Part shown: positions 1 through 7,077 of the stretch, piece after piece | Layout of the letters: each line of letters starts with the position of its first letter | Position numbering within the stretch: position 1 is the stretch's first letter | DNA from: an uncultured bacterium | GTDB taxonomy: Bacteria > Bacteroidota > Bacteroidia > Bacteroidales > Bacteroidaceae | DNA length: 59,591 bases | Assembly (NCBI GenBank): GCA_905215555.1 | Contig: CAJMQU010000029.1 | Coordinates: forward strand, 1 to 59,591 | Direction of reading: 5' to 3' | Notes under the pieces: generated by a model | Told to the model about the DNA's origin: nothing | The model's input: the letters and a program-made list of their open reading frames with translations, nothing else | Databases searched by the model: none | Program-made: the position numbers and the translations under genes

Positions 1-21
1 GAAAGTCTGGGCTTTGTGCAT

Positions 22-53
22 AAAAAAGGTTGTGCCAGAGTTTTGACACAACC
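22..53 (-). terminator. Intrinsic terminator of the DUF1232 gene
   Basis: On the minus strand a GGTTGTG/CACAACC stem (28-34 with 47-53) is followed directly by a run of T residues (the A-run at 22-27 on the plus strand). It lies about 40 nt past the stop of the minus-strand gene at 95-457. The first 21 bases of the window show nothing I can name. Confidence 0.75.
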
Positions 54-94
54 TCTCTTTAGTGTATGGCATACAGATTATGAGTCTGTAGTTC

Positions 95-457
95 TTATTT
101 CACCTCCAGATACAGCTGCTCCACCTCCGTCACATTATCATGGAACCATTCGTCCAGTTTAGCCTCCACTTTATCTTTTATCTGAGGTGTGATATACTTC
201 TTCACCTTCTTATAGGCATAAACGGCAGCAACGCCCTTTCCTACCATAAAGAGTTGACCCAAAATATCTTCCACACTGGTAGGGAACACAATCGCTACCA
301 AAGCAAGCATGATATTGGTCCGTTCACTTTCGGGAGTCGTATCGGCAGTCATCACATAATAGGCTGTCAGTACGGGACGACCGGCGGCACGGCCACCTTT
401 CTTTATATACTCTTCTACTTTAATACGGATTTCATCCATTGAAAAATTTAATTTCAT
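95..457 (-). CDS. YkvA-like DUF1232 membrane protein
   Basis: A 120-residue protein whose centre (residues about 25-70, GRPVLTAYYVMTAD through IVFPTSVEDILG) has the pattern of the DUF1232/YkvA family: a short amphipathic stretch followed by a hydrophobic hairpin and a polar segment resembling the family's P..D.IPD motif. No catalytic residues are visible and the family's function is unknown. The C-terminus is charged and probably cytoplasmic. The ATG at 457 is preceded by the purine-rich sequence usual for Bacteroides, and no better start is present. It stands alone, divergent from the LiaF-like gene, and ends at an intrinsic terminator. Confidence 0.6.
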   Translation of the reverse strand: MKLNFSMDEIRIKVEEYIKKGGRAAGRPVLTAYYVMTADTTPESERTNIMLALVAIVFPTSVEDILGQLFMVGKGVAAVYAYKKVKKYITPQIKDKVEAKLDEWFHDNVTEVEQLYLEVK

Positions 458-634
458 AGCTCTTCTTTTTTTCTTATTTAGACGCAGAAGGGAAAACTTT
501 GGTTGCAGTAAATTGCATTTTTTTCAGCAAATAGCCTTATTTTTATCTCCGGATTCGCCGATTCATACCCGTAACTCATCGGCTTTTCTACCGTGAATCA
601 CCCGGAAAGGCTATTCAGGGACGGATAATTCACT

Positions 635-642
635 TACCTTTG
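635..642 (+). promoter_or_regulatory. Bacteroides -7 element TACCTTTG
   Basis: TACCTTTG matches the TAnnTTTG consensus. It overlaps a possible TTG start at 640, which is why a start further down (661 or 691) is preferred for the LiaF-like gene. No clear -33 TTTG is seen. Confidence 0.6.
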
Positions 643-690
643 AGCCATCAACCCATAATAATGGAATATCAATCAATAACAATAGAAACA

Positions 691-1473
691 ATGGAAAAGA
701 AACAAAACGTCCCATCCCATGGAGGACCATCAGGCAAGATACTGATTGCTTCACTCTTCATCATCTCCGGAATATTACTGTTTGCCCGCAACGTGGGCTG
801 GATGAGCCACGAGATATTCGATATCGTAGTGTCCTGGCACAGTCTCCTTATCATATTAGGCATTTATACGATGGCGCACCGCCATTATACAAGCGGACTT
901 ATCCTTACACTGGTAGGAGTCTACTTCCTGATAGGAGGATTATCGTGGCTGCCGGAAAATTCGCAAGCCATCGTCTGGCCCGTCGCACTCATCGCAGCAG
1001 GCATATTGTTCTTTGTAAAGGCACACCACAGAGAACGCCGGATGAAAAGCCACATGCACGGCCATTACCGAAATTGGGGCAAAGGAAGAGGCAGACATAT
1101 GAATATGGAAAGCAATGAGCAGCAATGCGAATCAGAGAATGGCTATCTGCGTTCCTATAATGCTTTCGGTTCTGTGCGCCATGTCGTATTAGACGAACTG
1201 TTCAAGGGAGCCAGCATCCGGACATCATTCGGAGGAACCGTCATCGATTTGCGCCACACACACCTTGCACCAGGAGAAACATATATTGATATCGACTGCA
1301 CTTGTAGCGGAATAGAGCTGTACATTCCTTCTGACTGGAAAGTTATCCCCCAGTGCAACGCTTTTGCCGGCGGCTGCGAGGACAAGCGCTGGCAGGGAGC
1401 AAATACCAATCAGGAAAGTACATTAATAATCCGCGGAAACATTTCTTTTGGCGGCTTAGAGATAAAAGACTAA
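691..1473 (+). CDS. LiaF-like transmembrane protein (LiaF C-terminal domain)
   Basis: Residues about 15-115 hold four hydrophobic helices of the LiaI/LiaF-like (DUF5668) type. A polar His/Arg-rich linker leads to a C-terminal beta-rich domain (FGSVRHVVLDELFKGASI ... FGGTVIDL) typical of LiaF 'cell wall-active antibiotics response' proteins, usually envelope-stress sensors or inhibitors. I chose ATG 691 (260 aa) because the long frame opens inside the promoter at 635-642; ATG 661 is the alternative. Only 3 nt separate its stop from the LytTR gene, so the two are almost certainly one operon. By analogy it may modulate the downstream regulator; that part is inference. Confidence 0.7.
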   Translation: MEKKQNVPSHGGPSGKILIASLFIISGILLFARNVGWMSHEIFDIVVSWHSLLIILGIYTMAHRHYTSGLILTLVGVYFLIGGLSWLPENSQAIVWPVALIAAGILFFVKAHHRERRMKSHMHGHYRNWGKGRGRHMNMESNEQQCESENGYLRSYNAFGSVRHVVLDELFKGASIRTSFGGTVIDLRHTHLAPGETYIDIDCTCSGIELYIPSDWKVIPQCNAFAGGCEDKRWQGANTNQESTLIIRGNISFGGLEIKD

Positions 1474-1476
1474 CGT

Positions 1477-2280
1477 ATGAGAGCACATCCAATAATAGAT
1501 TATCCTTACCGTTGGTTTCCGGTGCTTATGCTGGCATTGGTTCTGGCAATTATCCAGGCAGCGCTGTCATGGGGATATGCCGGGGCGGACTGGCTTCCGG
1601 CACTGACAGACGGAATCATGACTGTCGGATGGTTTGCTGCATTGGCATATTTGGCCTGGTTTGTAGTGGGCTACGTATCCATGTTACAGACAAATGTCAT
1701 CACGGCTGTGGCAGGAGTGCTGCTCTGGATTGCAGGTAGCTTCACAGTTTATGACATCATGGTAAAGATAGCGGGAATACCCTATATATCTTTTGCCGCC
1801 ACTATACCTTTCCGACTCTTGTTCGGCATACCGGCATGGATAGCCGTCATACTGTGGTATCACTTGTTGGCAGTAAAAGACTCAATATTACAGGAAGAAG
1901 CATTCATCGCACCGCAAGAACAAGCTACAGTACCGGAACAACAGGAAGAAATCATTGACCGCATCACGGTAAAAGACGGTACACGGATACATATCATCAA
2001 AGTTGATGAACTGCTATACATTCAGGCTTGTGGAGACTATACCACTTTGGTTACCCCCTACGGTGAGTATATCAAGGAACAGACCATGAAATACCTTGAA
2101 ACGCATCTGCCTGCTGATAATTTCGCACGCATCCACCGTTCTACGATTGTGAACATAACACAGATATCACGGGTCGAGTTGTTCGGCAAAGAAACTTATC
2201 AGGTACTGTTGAAGAACGGAGTGAAACTACGGGTAAGCTTGACAGGATACCGGCTACTGAAAGAAAGACTTGGGATATGA
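1477..2280 (+). CDS. Membrane-anchored LytTR-family transcriptional regulator
   Basis: The N-terminal 130 residues contain four hydrophobic helices. After a Glu/Gln-rich linker, residues about 160-267 form a LytTR DNA-binding domain (ITVKDGTRIHIIKVDELLYIQACGDYT as the opening strands, FARIHRSTIVNI as the conserved middle and VKLRVSLTGYRLLKERL at the end). There is no receiver domain and no histidine kinase gene beside it, so input must arrive through the membrane part or through the LiaF-like partner encoded 3 nt upstream. Transcription ends at the hairpin at 2324-2369. The family assignment is firm; the signal sensed is unknown. Confidence 0.85.
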   Translation: MRAHPIIDYPYRWFPVLMLALVLAIIQAALSWGYAGADWLPALTDGIMTVGWFAALAYLAWFVVGYVSMLQTNVITAVAGVLLWIAGSFTVYDIMVKIAGIPYISFAATIPFRLLFGIPAWIAVILWYHLLAVKDSILQEEAFIAPQEQATVPEQQEEIIDRITVKDGTRIHIIKVDELLYIQACGDYTTLVTPYGEYIKEQTMKYLETHLPADNFARIHRSTIVNITQISRVELFGKETYQVLLKNGVKLRVSLTGYRLLKERLGI

Positions 2281-2323
2281 TATCCCGAACTATTCTATTT
2301 TAAGTATTTACTATTCAAAAACG

Positions 2324-2369
2324 AAGCGAAGAATCTACTTCCCTATACTGGAAAACAGATTCTTCGCTT
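2324..2369. terminator. Bidirectional terminator hairpin
   Basis: AAGCGAAGAATCT (2324-2336) and AGATTCTTCGCTT (2357-2369) form a perfect 13-bp stem with a 20-nt loop. It sits between the convergent LytTR gene (stop 2280) and flotillin gene (stop 2398), flanked by A/T-rich sequence on both sides. Confidence 0.75.
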
Positions 2370-2397
2370 TATTTTGAATAACAGTCTGAACTATTTC

Positions 2398-4059
2398 TTA
2401 CTTCGCCTTTTCGTCTTTCTTAGGCTCTTCCTTTTTAGAAGCTTCCTGCTTATCTTCCTTTCCTTCCGGATGGATGATTCCCTTCATCGTCTCACCGATA
2501 GGCAGTTTGTCCAACACTCCAAGGCTCGGAGCAACCGTCTTCACCAATGAGCTCAGGAAGTTGCTTGTACCTCCGTTTCCACCATCGAATACAGTGATGT
2601 TTCCTAAGTTCATGTGCTCGAAAGCTTTCACCTGCTCGCCGGCAATTTCCTTCCACTGATCCACCATCTTGTATTGGATGGCGATTGCCGGGTTCGATTC
2701 TGCCGCACGCACCATTGCCTCGAAACCTTCAGCCTCGGCAAGCAACGATTTCTTCTTACCTTCCGCCTCAGCTTCCAGTTTCATCTGGATGGCACGCGCT
2801 TCAGCCTCGGCTTGCGCCAAAGTCGCTTTTGCACGCGCTTCAGCTTCACGAATCACCTTTTCTGCAACAGCATCCGCCTGAAGAATGGCTTCCTGTTTGG
2901 CCACTTCGGCAGGCACAATCTTTTCCGCTTTCAAAGAAGACTCCACCTTGCGGGCTTTAGCTTCTTCCACTTCTTTCTGAGCAATTTCACGTGCGGTCTG
3001 TACGGCAGCTTCCGAACGCGCTTCTGCTTCACCAGCCTGTTTGTCGGCATTGGCACGCGTCACTGCCAGTTCAGCGTCAGACTGCGCCACAGCTTTTTGG
3101 GCTTCGTTCCGTCCGATGGCTGCTTTCTTTCCGGCTTCTGCCTGCTTGATTTCCATGTCGGAGTTCAACTCGGCGATACGGCTCTCCTTCTCCGTATTGG
3201 CTTGTTCGATTCTGATATTCTTCTCCGCCTCAGCCTTTGCCACTTGCGATTCCTTCTCTGCATTGGCAATCGCCACCTGCGAGATTCTGTCCTTATCGGC
3301 ATTGGCCACAGAGATTTCCTGCAACTTCTTCGTTTCAGCAATAGCAATATCCTGGTCTTTGCGCGTTTCGGCAACCTTTGTTTCACGTTCCTTTATCTGT
3401 GCGGCAATCTTGATGGCACCCAGTTTCTCCTGCTCTTCAATATTTGCCTGAGCTTCGTTCAGCGCCTTACTTTCCGCTTCCTTACCCAAGTTGACGATAT
3501 AGTTGGCAGCATCGCGAATATCACTGATGTTGATGTTCATCAGATACAAACCGAACTTGCGGAGTTCAGTGTCGATATTATCTTTTACTTTAGCAAGGAA
3601 TTTATCGCGGTCGGAGTTCAACTCCTCAATCGTCATATCAGCGATAACCAAACGCATCTGACCGTACACGACATCCGTAATCAGGTTCTGCTTGTCGTCC
3701 ATCGTCAGTCCCAGCATACGCTCGGCAGCATTCTGCATAACTTCAGCATCGGTGCTGATGGCAACCGTAATGGTGGTCGGCACATCCACACGGATATTTT
3801 GGGCGGACAGCGCACCAGTCAGTTTGCAATCTATCTGCATCGGCTTCATCGACAGGAATTCATATCCCTGGATGATGGGCCACACAAACGCAGCACCACC
3901 GTGATACAACTTGGCAGACTTCTTATCGCCGCCTGTCTTACCGTATACTACCAGCACTTCGTCACTCTTACACTTACGGTAGCGAGAGAGGATACCAACA
4001 AAGGTAAGCAAAATAACCGCCACGAGTATGGCAGCCATAATCATCATTTCTTGTGTCAT
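2398..4059 (-). CDS. Flotillin-like SPFH-domain membrane protein
   Basis: A membrane-scaffold protein of the flotillin/YuaG (FloT) type. A single N-terminal membrane segment (about residues 5-25) is followed by an SPFH/band-7 domain (about 30-210) and a long Glu/Ala-rich coiled coil (about 210-470, repeats such as EAEAR and AEAKA). The tail is Lys/Glu-rich. Flotillins mark ordered membrane domains. Length (553 aa) fits the family. Its start is 23 nt after the stop of the NfeD-like gene, and NfeD-flotillin operons are widespread, so the two very likely act together. Transcription should begin at the promoter at 4628-4658. Confidence 0.88.
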   Translation of the reverse strand: MTQEMMIMAAILVAVILLTFVGILSRYRKCKSDEVLVVYGKTGGDKKSAKLYHGGAAFVWPIIQGYEFLSMKPMQIDCKLTGALSAQNIRVDVPTTITVAISTDAEVMQNAAERMLGLTMDDKQNLITDVVYGQMRLVIADMTIEELNSDRDKFLAKVKDNIDTELRKFGLYLMNINISDIRDAANYIVNLGKEAESKALNEAQANIEEQEKLGAIKIAAQIKERETKVAETRKDQDIAIAETKKLQEISVANADKDRISQVAIANAEKESQVAKAEAEKNIRIEQANTEKESRIAELNSDMEIKQAEAGKKAAIGRNEAQKAVAQSDAELAVTRANADKQAGEAEARSEAAVQTAREIAQKEVEEAKARKVESSLKAEKIVPAEVAKQEAILQADAVAEKVIREAEARAKATLAQAEAEARAIQMKLEAEAEGKKKSLLAEAEGFEAMVRAAESNPAIAIQYKMVDQWKEIAGEQVKAFEHMNLGNITVFDGGNGGTSNFLSSLVKTVAPSLGVLDKLPIGETMKGIIHPEGKEDKQEASKKEEPKKDEKAK

Positions 4060-4082
4060 AAATCTATGTTTTTGAGTTTTGT

Positions 4083-4580
4083 TTATTGGATATATAGCGT
4101 TCCGTCCTTATAGGTCGTGATGATGGTTTTGTCGCCCGTCTGATAAGCCCTGTTCGTTTCGGACACTACATCGACTTCGCGCATGGCACCGTCGCGGCTT
4201 GCCTGCACGGTATATCTGCCGTCGCCCTGACCGAAGTAGATAGTGCATTCGCGTCCCACGAGCTGTTCCGTCTTCTCCGTCTTGTTGACCTGCTGCAACT
4301 GATAGGCTTTCTTATAGAGAAACCACACCGCAAATACGAAAAACAGACCAATCAGAATAGCGATGCTATAACTCTGAATGTCAGTATTTCCAATCAGATA
4401 CATGTACCAGCCGAAACCGATACCGAAATGGGTAAGCCCTTTGAAAGACACCACACTGCTGATGTCGGTGTCTACATCCACATCCGCATCAAGGTCTCCA
4501 AAGAAAATTGAGAGGACAAACTGTATCACAAAAATACCAGTTGTGACAAGGGCGATAATAAGGAATATGTTAGTACTCAT
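4083..4580 (-). CDS. NfeD-like membrane protein, flotillin partner
   Basis: A 165-residue protein with an N-terminal membrane helix (about 5-27), an Asp-rich loop, a hydrophobic pair (about 45-90) and a C-terminal beta-rich region (about 100-165, LVGRECTIYFGQGDGRYTVQ) with the look of an NfeD OB-fold. NfeD proteins pair with SPFH proteins in membrane organisation. It is the first gene of the two-gene operon and has a near-ideal Bacteroides promoter upstream. The N-terminal part is less typical of NfeD, so the family call rests on the C-terminal fold and the neighbour. Confidence 0.72.
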   Translation of the reverse strand: MSTNIFLIIALVTTGIFVIQFVLSIFFGDLDADVDVDTDISSVVSFKGLTHFGIGFGWYMYLIGNTDIQSYSIAILIGLFFVFAVWFLYKKAYQLQQVNKTEKTEQLVGRECTIYFGQGDGRYTVQASRDGAMREVDVVSETNRAYQTGDKTIITTYKDGTLYIQ

Positions 4581-4627
4581 AGGAATTTGGGTTACTGTGT
4601 CTTACAATATATTTGGATATATTATTT

Positions 4628-4658
4628 CAAATATACACATTTGCAGGACATGCACAAA
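4628..4658 (-). promoter_or_regulatory. Promoter of the NfeD-flotillin operon
   Basis: Read on the minus strand: a -33 TTTG (4658-4655), 19 nt, then a -7 TATATTTG (4635-4628). This matches the Bacteroides two-part promoter exactly and lies 48 nt upstream of the NfeD-like start. Confidence 0.75.
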
Positions 4659-4737
4659 GAAACAGTTTCTTATTTAACAAATTTTCTTGAAGAGAACACA
4701 ACATTACATCCGATTATTTGTTACGTTTACAGCCGCT

Positions 4738-5175
4738 ATGATGAAACATCTGTACCATATACTCCTGTTCATGTGCCTTTTCTTAGGATTGCTGACAATC
4801 CTTCATGAGGAACAACCGGATTTTCGGATAACCGCCGGAAGCCCGGCACAGGTTTCTGTGAAGTCCTCAAAGGGAGAATGTGCCTTTTCGGCTTCACCGA
4901 ACAGCCTTTCATTTATTGCCCACCGCCCGCTTCTCAGCGACGAAAACAATGAACGCAAAATCAGCGGTATATTTTTCACGGAAAACCCGTACAATCAAGC
5001 CAATGCCCCCTCAAAGCTATTGAAACTAAAAGTCTATCCGCCAAACGGACAGATACAGCATTTGTTCTCCGCACACCTGACGGTGGAACAGAGTCTCAAC
5101 CTGTTTTTCACTCCCAGCGCCATCCGCTATCGCCGCGGATATTACGTCTACGCGCTGAGGCATATACTGATTTAG
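4738..5175 (+). CDS. Hypothetical protein with N-terminal membrane segment
   Basis: I do not recognise this gene. Two adjacent ATG codons (4738, 4741) open a 144-145 residue protein with a hydrophobic segment (HILLFMCLFLGLLTI) and a polar remainder with a beta-strand-like pattern (PAQVSVKSSKGECAFSA). The frame extends upstream only to a TTG at 4687, which lacks a convincing context. A TACGTTTA sequence at 4722-4729 resembles a -7 element but is too close to the start to be sure. The remainder of the protein is probably periplasmic or extracytoplasmic. The hairpin at 5206-5234 could end the transcript. Confidence 0.5.
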   Translation: MMKHLYHILLFMCLFLGLLTILHEEQPDFRITAGSPAQVSVKSSKGECAFSASPNSLSFIAHRPLLSDENNERKISGIFFTENPYNQANAPSKLLKLKVYPPNGQIQHLFSAHLTVEQSLNLFFTPSAIRYRRGYYVYALRHILI

Positions 5176-5205
5176 ACCGCCACACCACGTACGTTCAATC
5201 TTTTC

Positions 5206-5234
5206 ACCTGAGATGTGCCTAGCATATCTCAGGT
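5206..5234. other. Hairpin ACCTGAGAT/ATCTCAGGT
   Basis: A perfect 9-bp inverted repeat with an 11-nt loop between the hypothetical gene (stop 5175) and the small membrane protein gene (start 5276). No long T-run follows directly, so it could be a terminator, an mRNA element in the next leader, or an operator. Confidence 0.5.
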
Positions 5235-5275
5235 CAGTTCATTGTTTATTCACTTCTAAACTTAATGCAATAATT

Positions 5276-5716
5276 ATGCTCGATTTATTAGTAGCCACCT
5301 TCAAAATGATGGGGCTCACCTTCGTAATCGGTTTCTTTGTGGCATTCGTCATCAAGATGATTGCCGTTGCTGCCGACACATTCGACTTTTACAGTTCGCA
5401 CCAGAAAGAACTGGACCGTCTGCGCCGCTTGCGCAAACTACGCCAGAAAGTGGAACTCATGATACGGGACATCCCCCTGGAAGAAAACAGCCAATACAGT
5501 GATAAGCGCGAAGAGTTCAGCCGGGGTATCAACCGTGAACTCGGAGACTATCGCGGATACTACCACGGCGTAAGTACCGGAGTCTCCCAAAGTAACCTGA
5601 TGGATTATTATTATCCCGAAGATACGCATATGATGTATCTGCACGAACAGGAAGAAATGATGTATCAAAACAAAAACAAGAAACAATCGAATAAATCTAC
5701 CGGTAAGTCTAAATAA
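5276..5716 (+). CDS. Small membrane protein, possible OadG-like decarboxylase subunit
   Basis: A 146-residue protein with one N-terminal membrane helix (about 5-30, VATFKMMGLTFVIGFFVAFV), then a basic coiled region (HQKELDRLRRLRKLRQKVEL) and a polar, Tyr-rich tail. ATG 5276 is chosen because residues upstream of it (from 5213) run through the hairpin at 5206-5234. Its stop is 7 nt before the decarboxylase beta-subunit gene, and gamma (OadG) subunits are single-helix proteins encoded next to beta, so a gamma-like role is plausible. At 146 aa it is longer than usual OadG and the sequence match is weak. Confidence 0.5.
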   Translation: MLDLLVATFKMMGLTFVIGFFVAFVIKMIAVAADTFDFYSSHQKELDRLRRLRKLRQKVELMIRDIPLEENSQYSDKREEFSRGINRELGDYRGYYHGVSTGVSQSNLMDYYYPEDTHMMYLHEQEEMMYQNKNKKQSNKSTGKSK

Positions 5717-5723
5717 GGATATT

Positions 5724-6938
5724 ATGGAAAATATAGATTTCACAACCCTGTTCCAGGGATTTGGAACGATGATGGAAAGTGGTTGGCTACTTGCGTCAAC
5801 CCGTATGTTTTTAGTGGCTTTGGGACTTCTGCTTATATATCTGGGCTGGAAAGGCATACTCGAACCAATGGTCATGATACCGATGGGGCTGGGTATGGTT
5901 GCCATCAACTGCGGAACATTGCTGATGCCGGACGGTACACTGGGCAACCTATTCCTAGACCCGATGCTATCGGAAACAGACGAGCTGATGAACACGATGC
6001 AGATAGATTTTTTGCAACCCGTCTATACGCTGACGTTCAGTAACGGATTGATAGCGTGTTTTGTGTTTATGGGTATAGGCACGCTGCTCGATGTAGGATT
6101 TTTGTTACAGAAACCTTTCGTCAGCCTGTTCCTGGCACTGTGTGCGGAACTGGGTACTTTCCTGACGGTCCCCATTGCTTCGGCTCTGGGACTGACATTG
6201 AAAGAGAGTGCTTCTGTGGCAATGGTGGGAGGTGCGGACGGGCCTATGGTTCTGTTCACATCGCTGGCGTTAGCCAAACATCTGTTTGTACCTATCACGG
6301 TGGTGGCTTATCTGTATCTGGGACTGACGTATGGCGGCTATCCGTATCTGGTGAAACTGCTGGTACCGAAACGCCTGCGTGCTATCAAGATGACATCGAA
6401 GAAAGCTCCGAAGAATTATGATGCGAAAGTGAAACTGGCGTTCTCGGCTGTGCTTTGCGCAGTATTGTGCTTCTTGTTTCCAGTGGCTTCACCGTTGTTC
6501 TTCTCGCTGTTCCTGGGGGTAGCGGTGCGTGAGTCGGGGATGAAGCACATCTATGATTTCGTTAGCGGACCATTGCTGTATGGGTCCACATTCATGCTCG
6601 GCCTGCTGCTGGGCGTACTTTGTGATGCGCACCTGTTGCTCGACCCGAAGATCTTGAAACTGTTGGTATTGGGCATCATAGCTCTGCTGCTCTCCGGCAT
6701 AGGGGGCATCATGGGCGGATACATCATGTACTTCATCAAGAAAGGGAATTATAATCCGGTGATAGGAATTGCGGCTGTCAGTTGTGTGCCTACCACAGCA
6801 AAAGTGGCACAGAAGCTGGTAAGCAAAGATAATCCAGATTCGTTCATCCTGGGAGATGCCCTCGGAGCCAATATCTCGGGAGTTATCACATCAGCTATCA
6901 TTACGGGTATTTACATTACGATTATTCCATATCTATAA
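5724..6938 (+). CDS. oadB: Na+-translocating decarboxylase beta subunit
   Basis: The 404-residue, highly hydrophobic protein matches the beta subunit family of sodium-pumping oxaloacetate, methylmalonyl-CoA and glutaconyl-CoA decarboxylases. It has about nine to eleven membrane helices, the re-entrant GGADGPMVLF segment, and the C-terminal GANISGVITSA segment that carries conserved Na+/proton-pathway residues in the family. The beta subunit decarboxylates the carboxybiotin carrier and exports Na+. The carboxyltransferase (alpha) and biotin-carrier genes are not adjacent, so the decarboxylated substrate cannot be told from this window. Confidence 0.88.
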   Translation: MENIDFTTLFQGFGTMMESGWLLASTRMFLVALGLLLIYLGWKGILEPMVMIPMGLGMVAINCGTLLMPDGTLGNLFLDPMLSETDELMNTMQIDFLQPVYTLTFSNGLIACFVFMGIGTLLDVGFLLQKPFVSLFLALCAELGTFLTVPIASALGLTLKESASVAMVGGADGPMVLFTSLALAKHLFVPITVVAYLYLGLTYGGYPYLVKLLVPKRLRAIKMTSKKAPKNYDAKVKLAFSAVLCAVLCFLFPVASPLFFSLFLGVAVRESGMKHIYDFVSGPLLYGSTFMLGLLLGVLCDAHLLLDPKILKLLVLGIIALLLSGIGGIMGGYIMYFIKKGNYNPVIGIAAVSCVPTTAKVAQKLVSKDNPDSFILGDALGANISGVITSAIITGIYITIIPYL

Positions 6939-6966
6939 TACGACAAAAGTAAAGGTATTTTCTTTC

Positions 6967-7029
6967 AGGCGCGGATTACACACAGATTAAATCCAACAAA
7001 AATCCACAGAATCCGTATAATCCGCGCCT
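6967..7029. repeat. Inverted repeat with GCGGATTA/TAATCCGC ends
   Basis: AGGCGCGGATTA (6967-6978) and TAATCCGCGCCT (7018-7029) form a perfect 12-bp stem around a 39-nt A/T-rich centre containing related bits (ACAGATTAAATCC). Sequences of the type GCGGATTACACAGATTAA recur in intergenic DNA of many Bacteroides genomes. It may act as a terminator after the beta-subunit gene. Confidence 0.6.
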
Positions 7030-7037
7030 ATTATTAT

Positions 7038-7045
7038 TATCTTTG
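7038..7045 (+). promoter_or_regulatory. -7 element TATCTTTG
   Basis: An exact TAnnTTTG match 32 nt before the beta-mannosidase ATG, directly after the inverted repeat. No clear -33 element. Confidence 0.6.
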
Positions 7046-7077
7046 GGCTGACGAACCTCAACAAACGAATAATACGT

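Noticed and set aside
640..690. TTG, GTG or early ATG starts that lengthen genes upstream (also at 12007, 21509, 44121, 48108, 51305, 52414)
   Set aside because: In each case the extra codons overlap or run through a TAnnTTTG promoter, so the next in-frame ATG is preferred.
2614..4113. Long 499-codon open frame antisense to the flotillin gene
   Set aside because: The Glu/Ala-rich coiled-coil sequence leaves the opposite strand open; the antisense product is a Phe/Arg/Leu/His-rich string with no family features.
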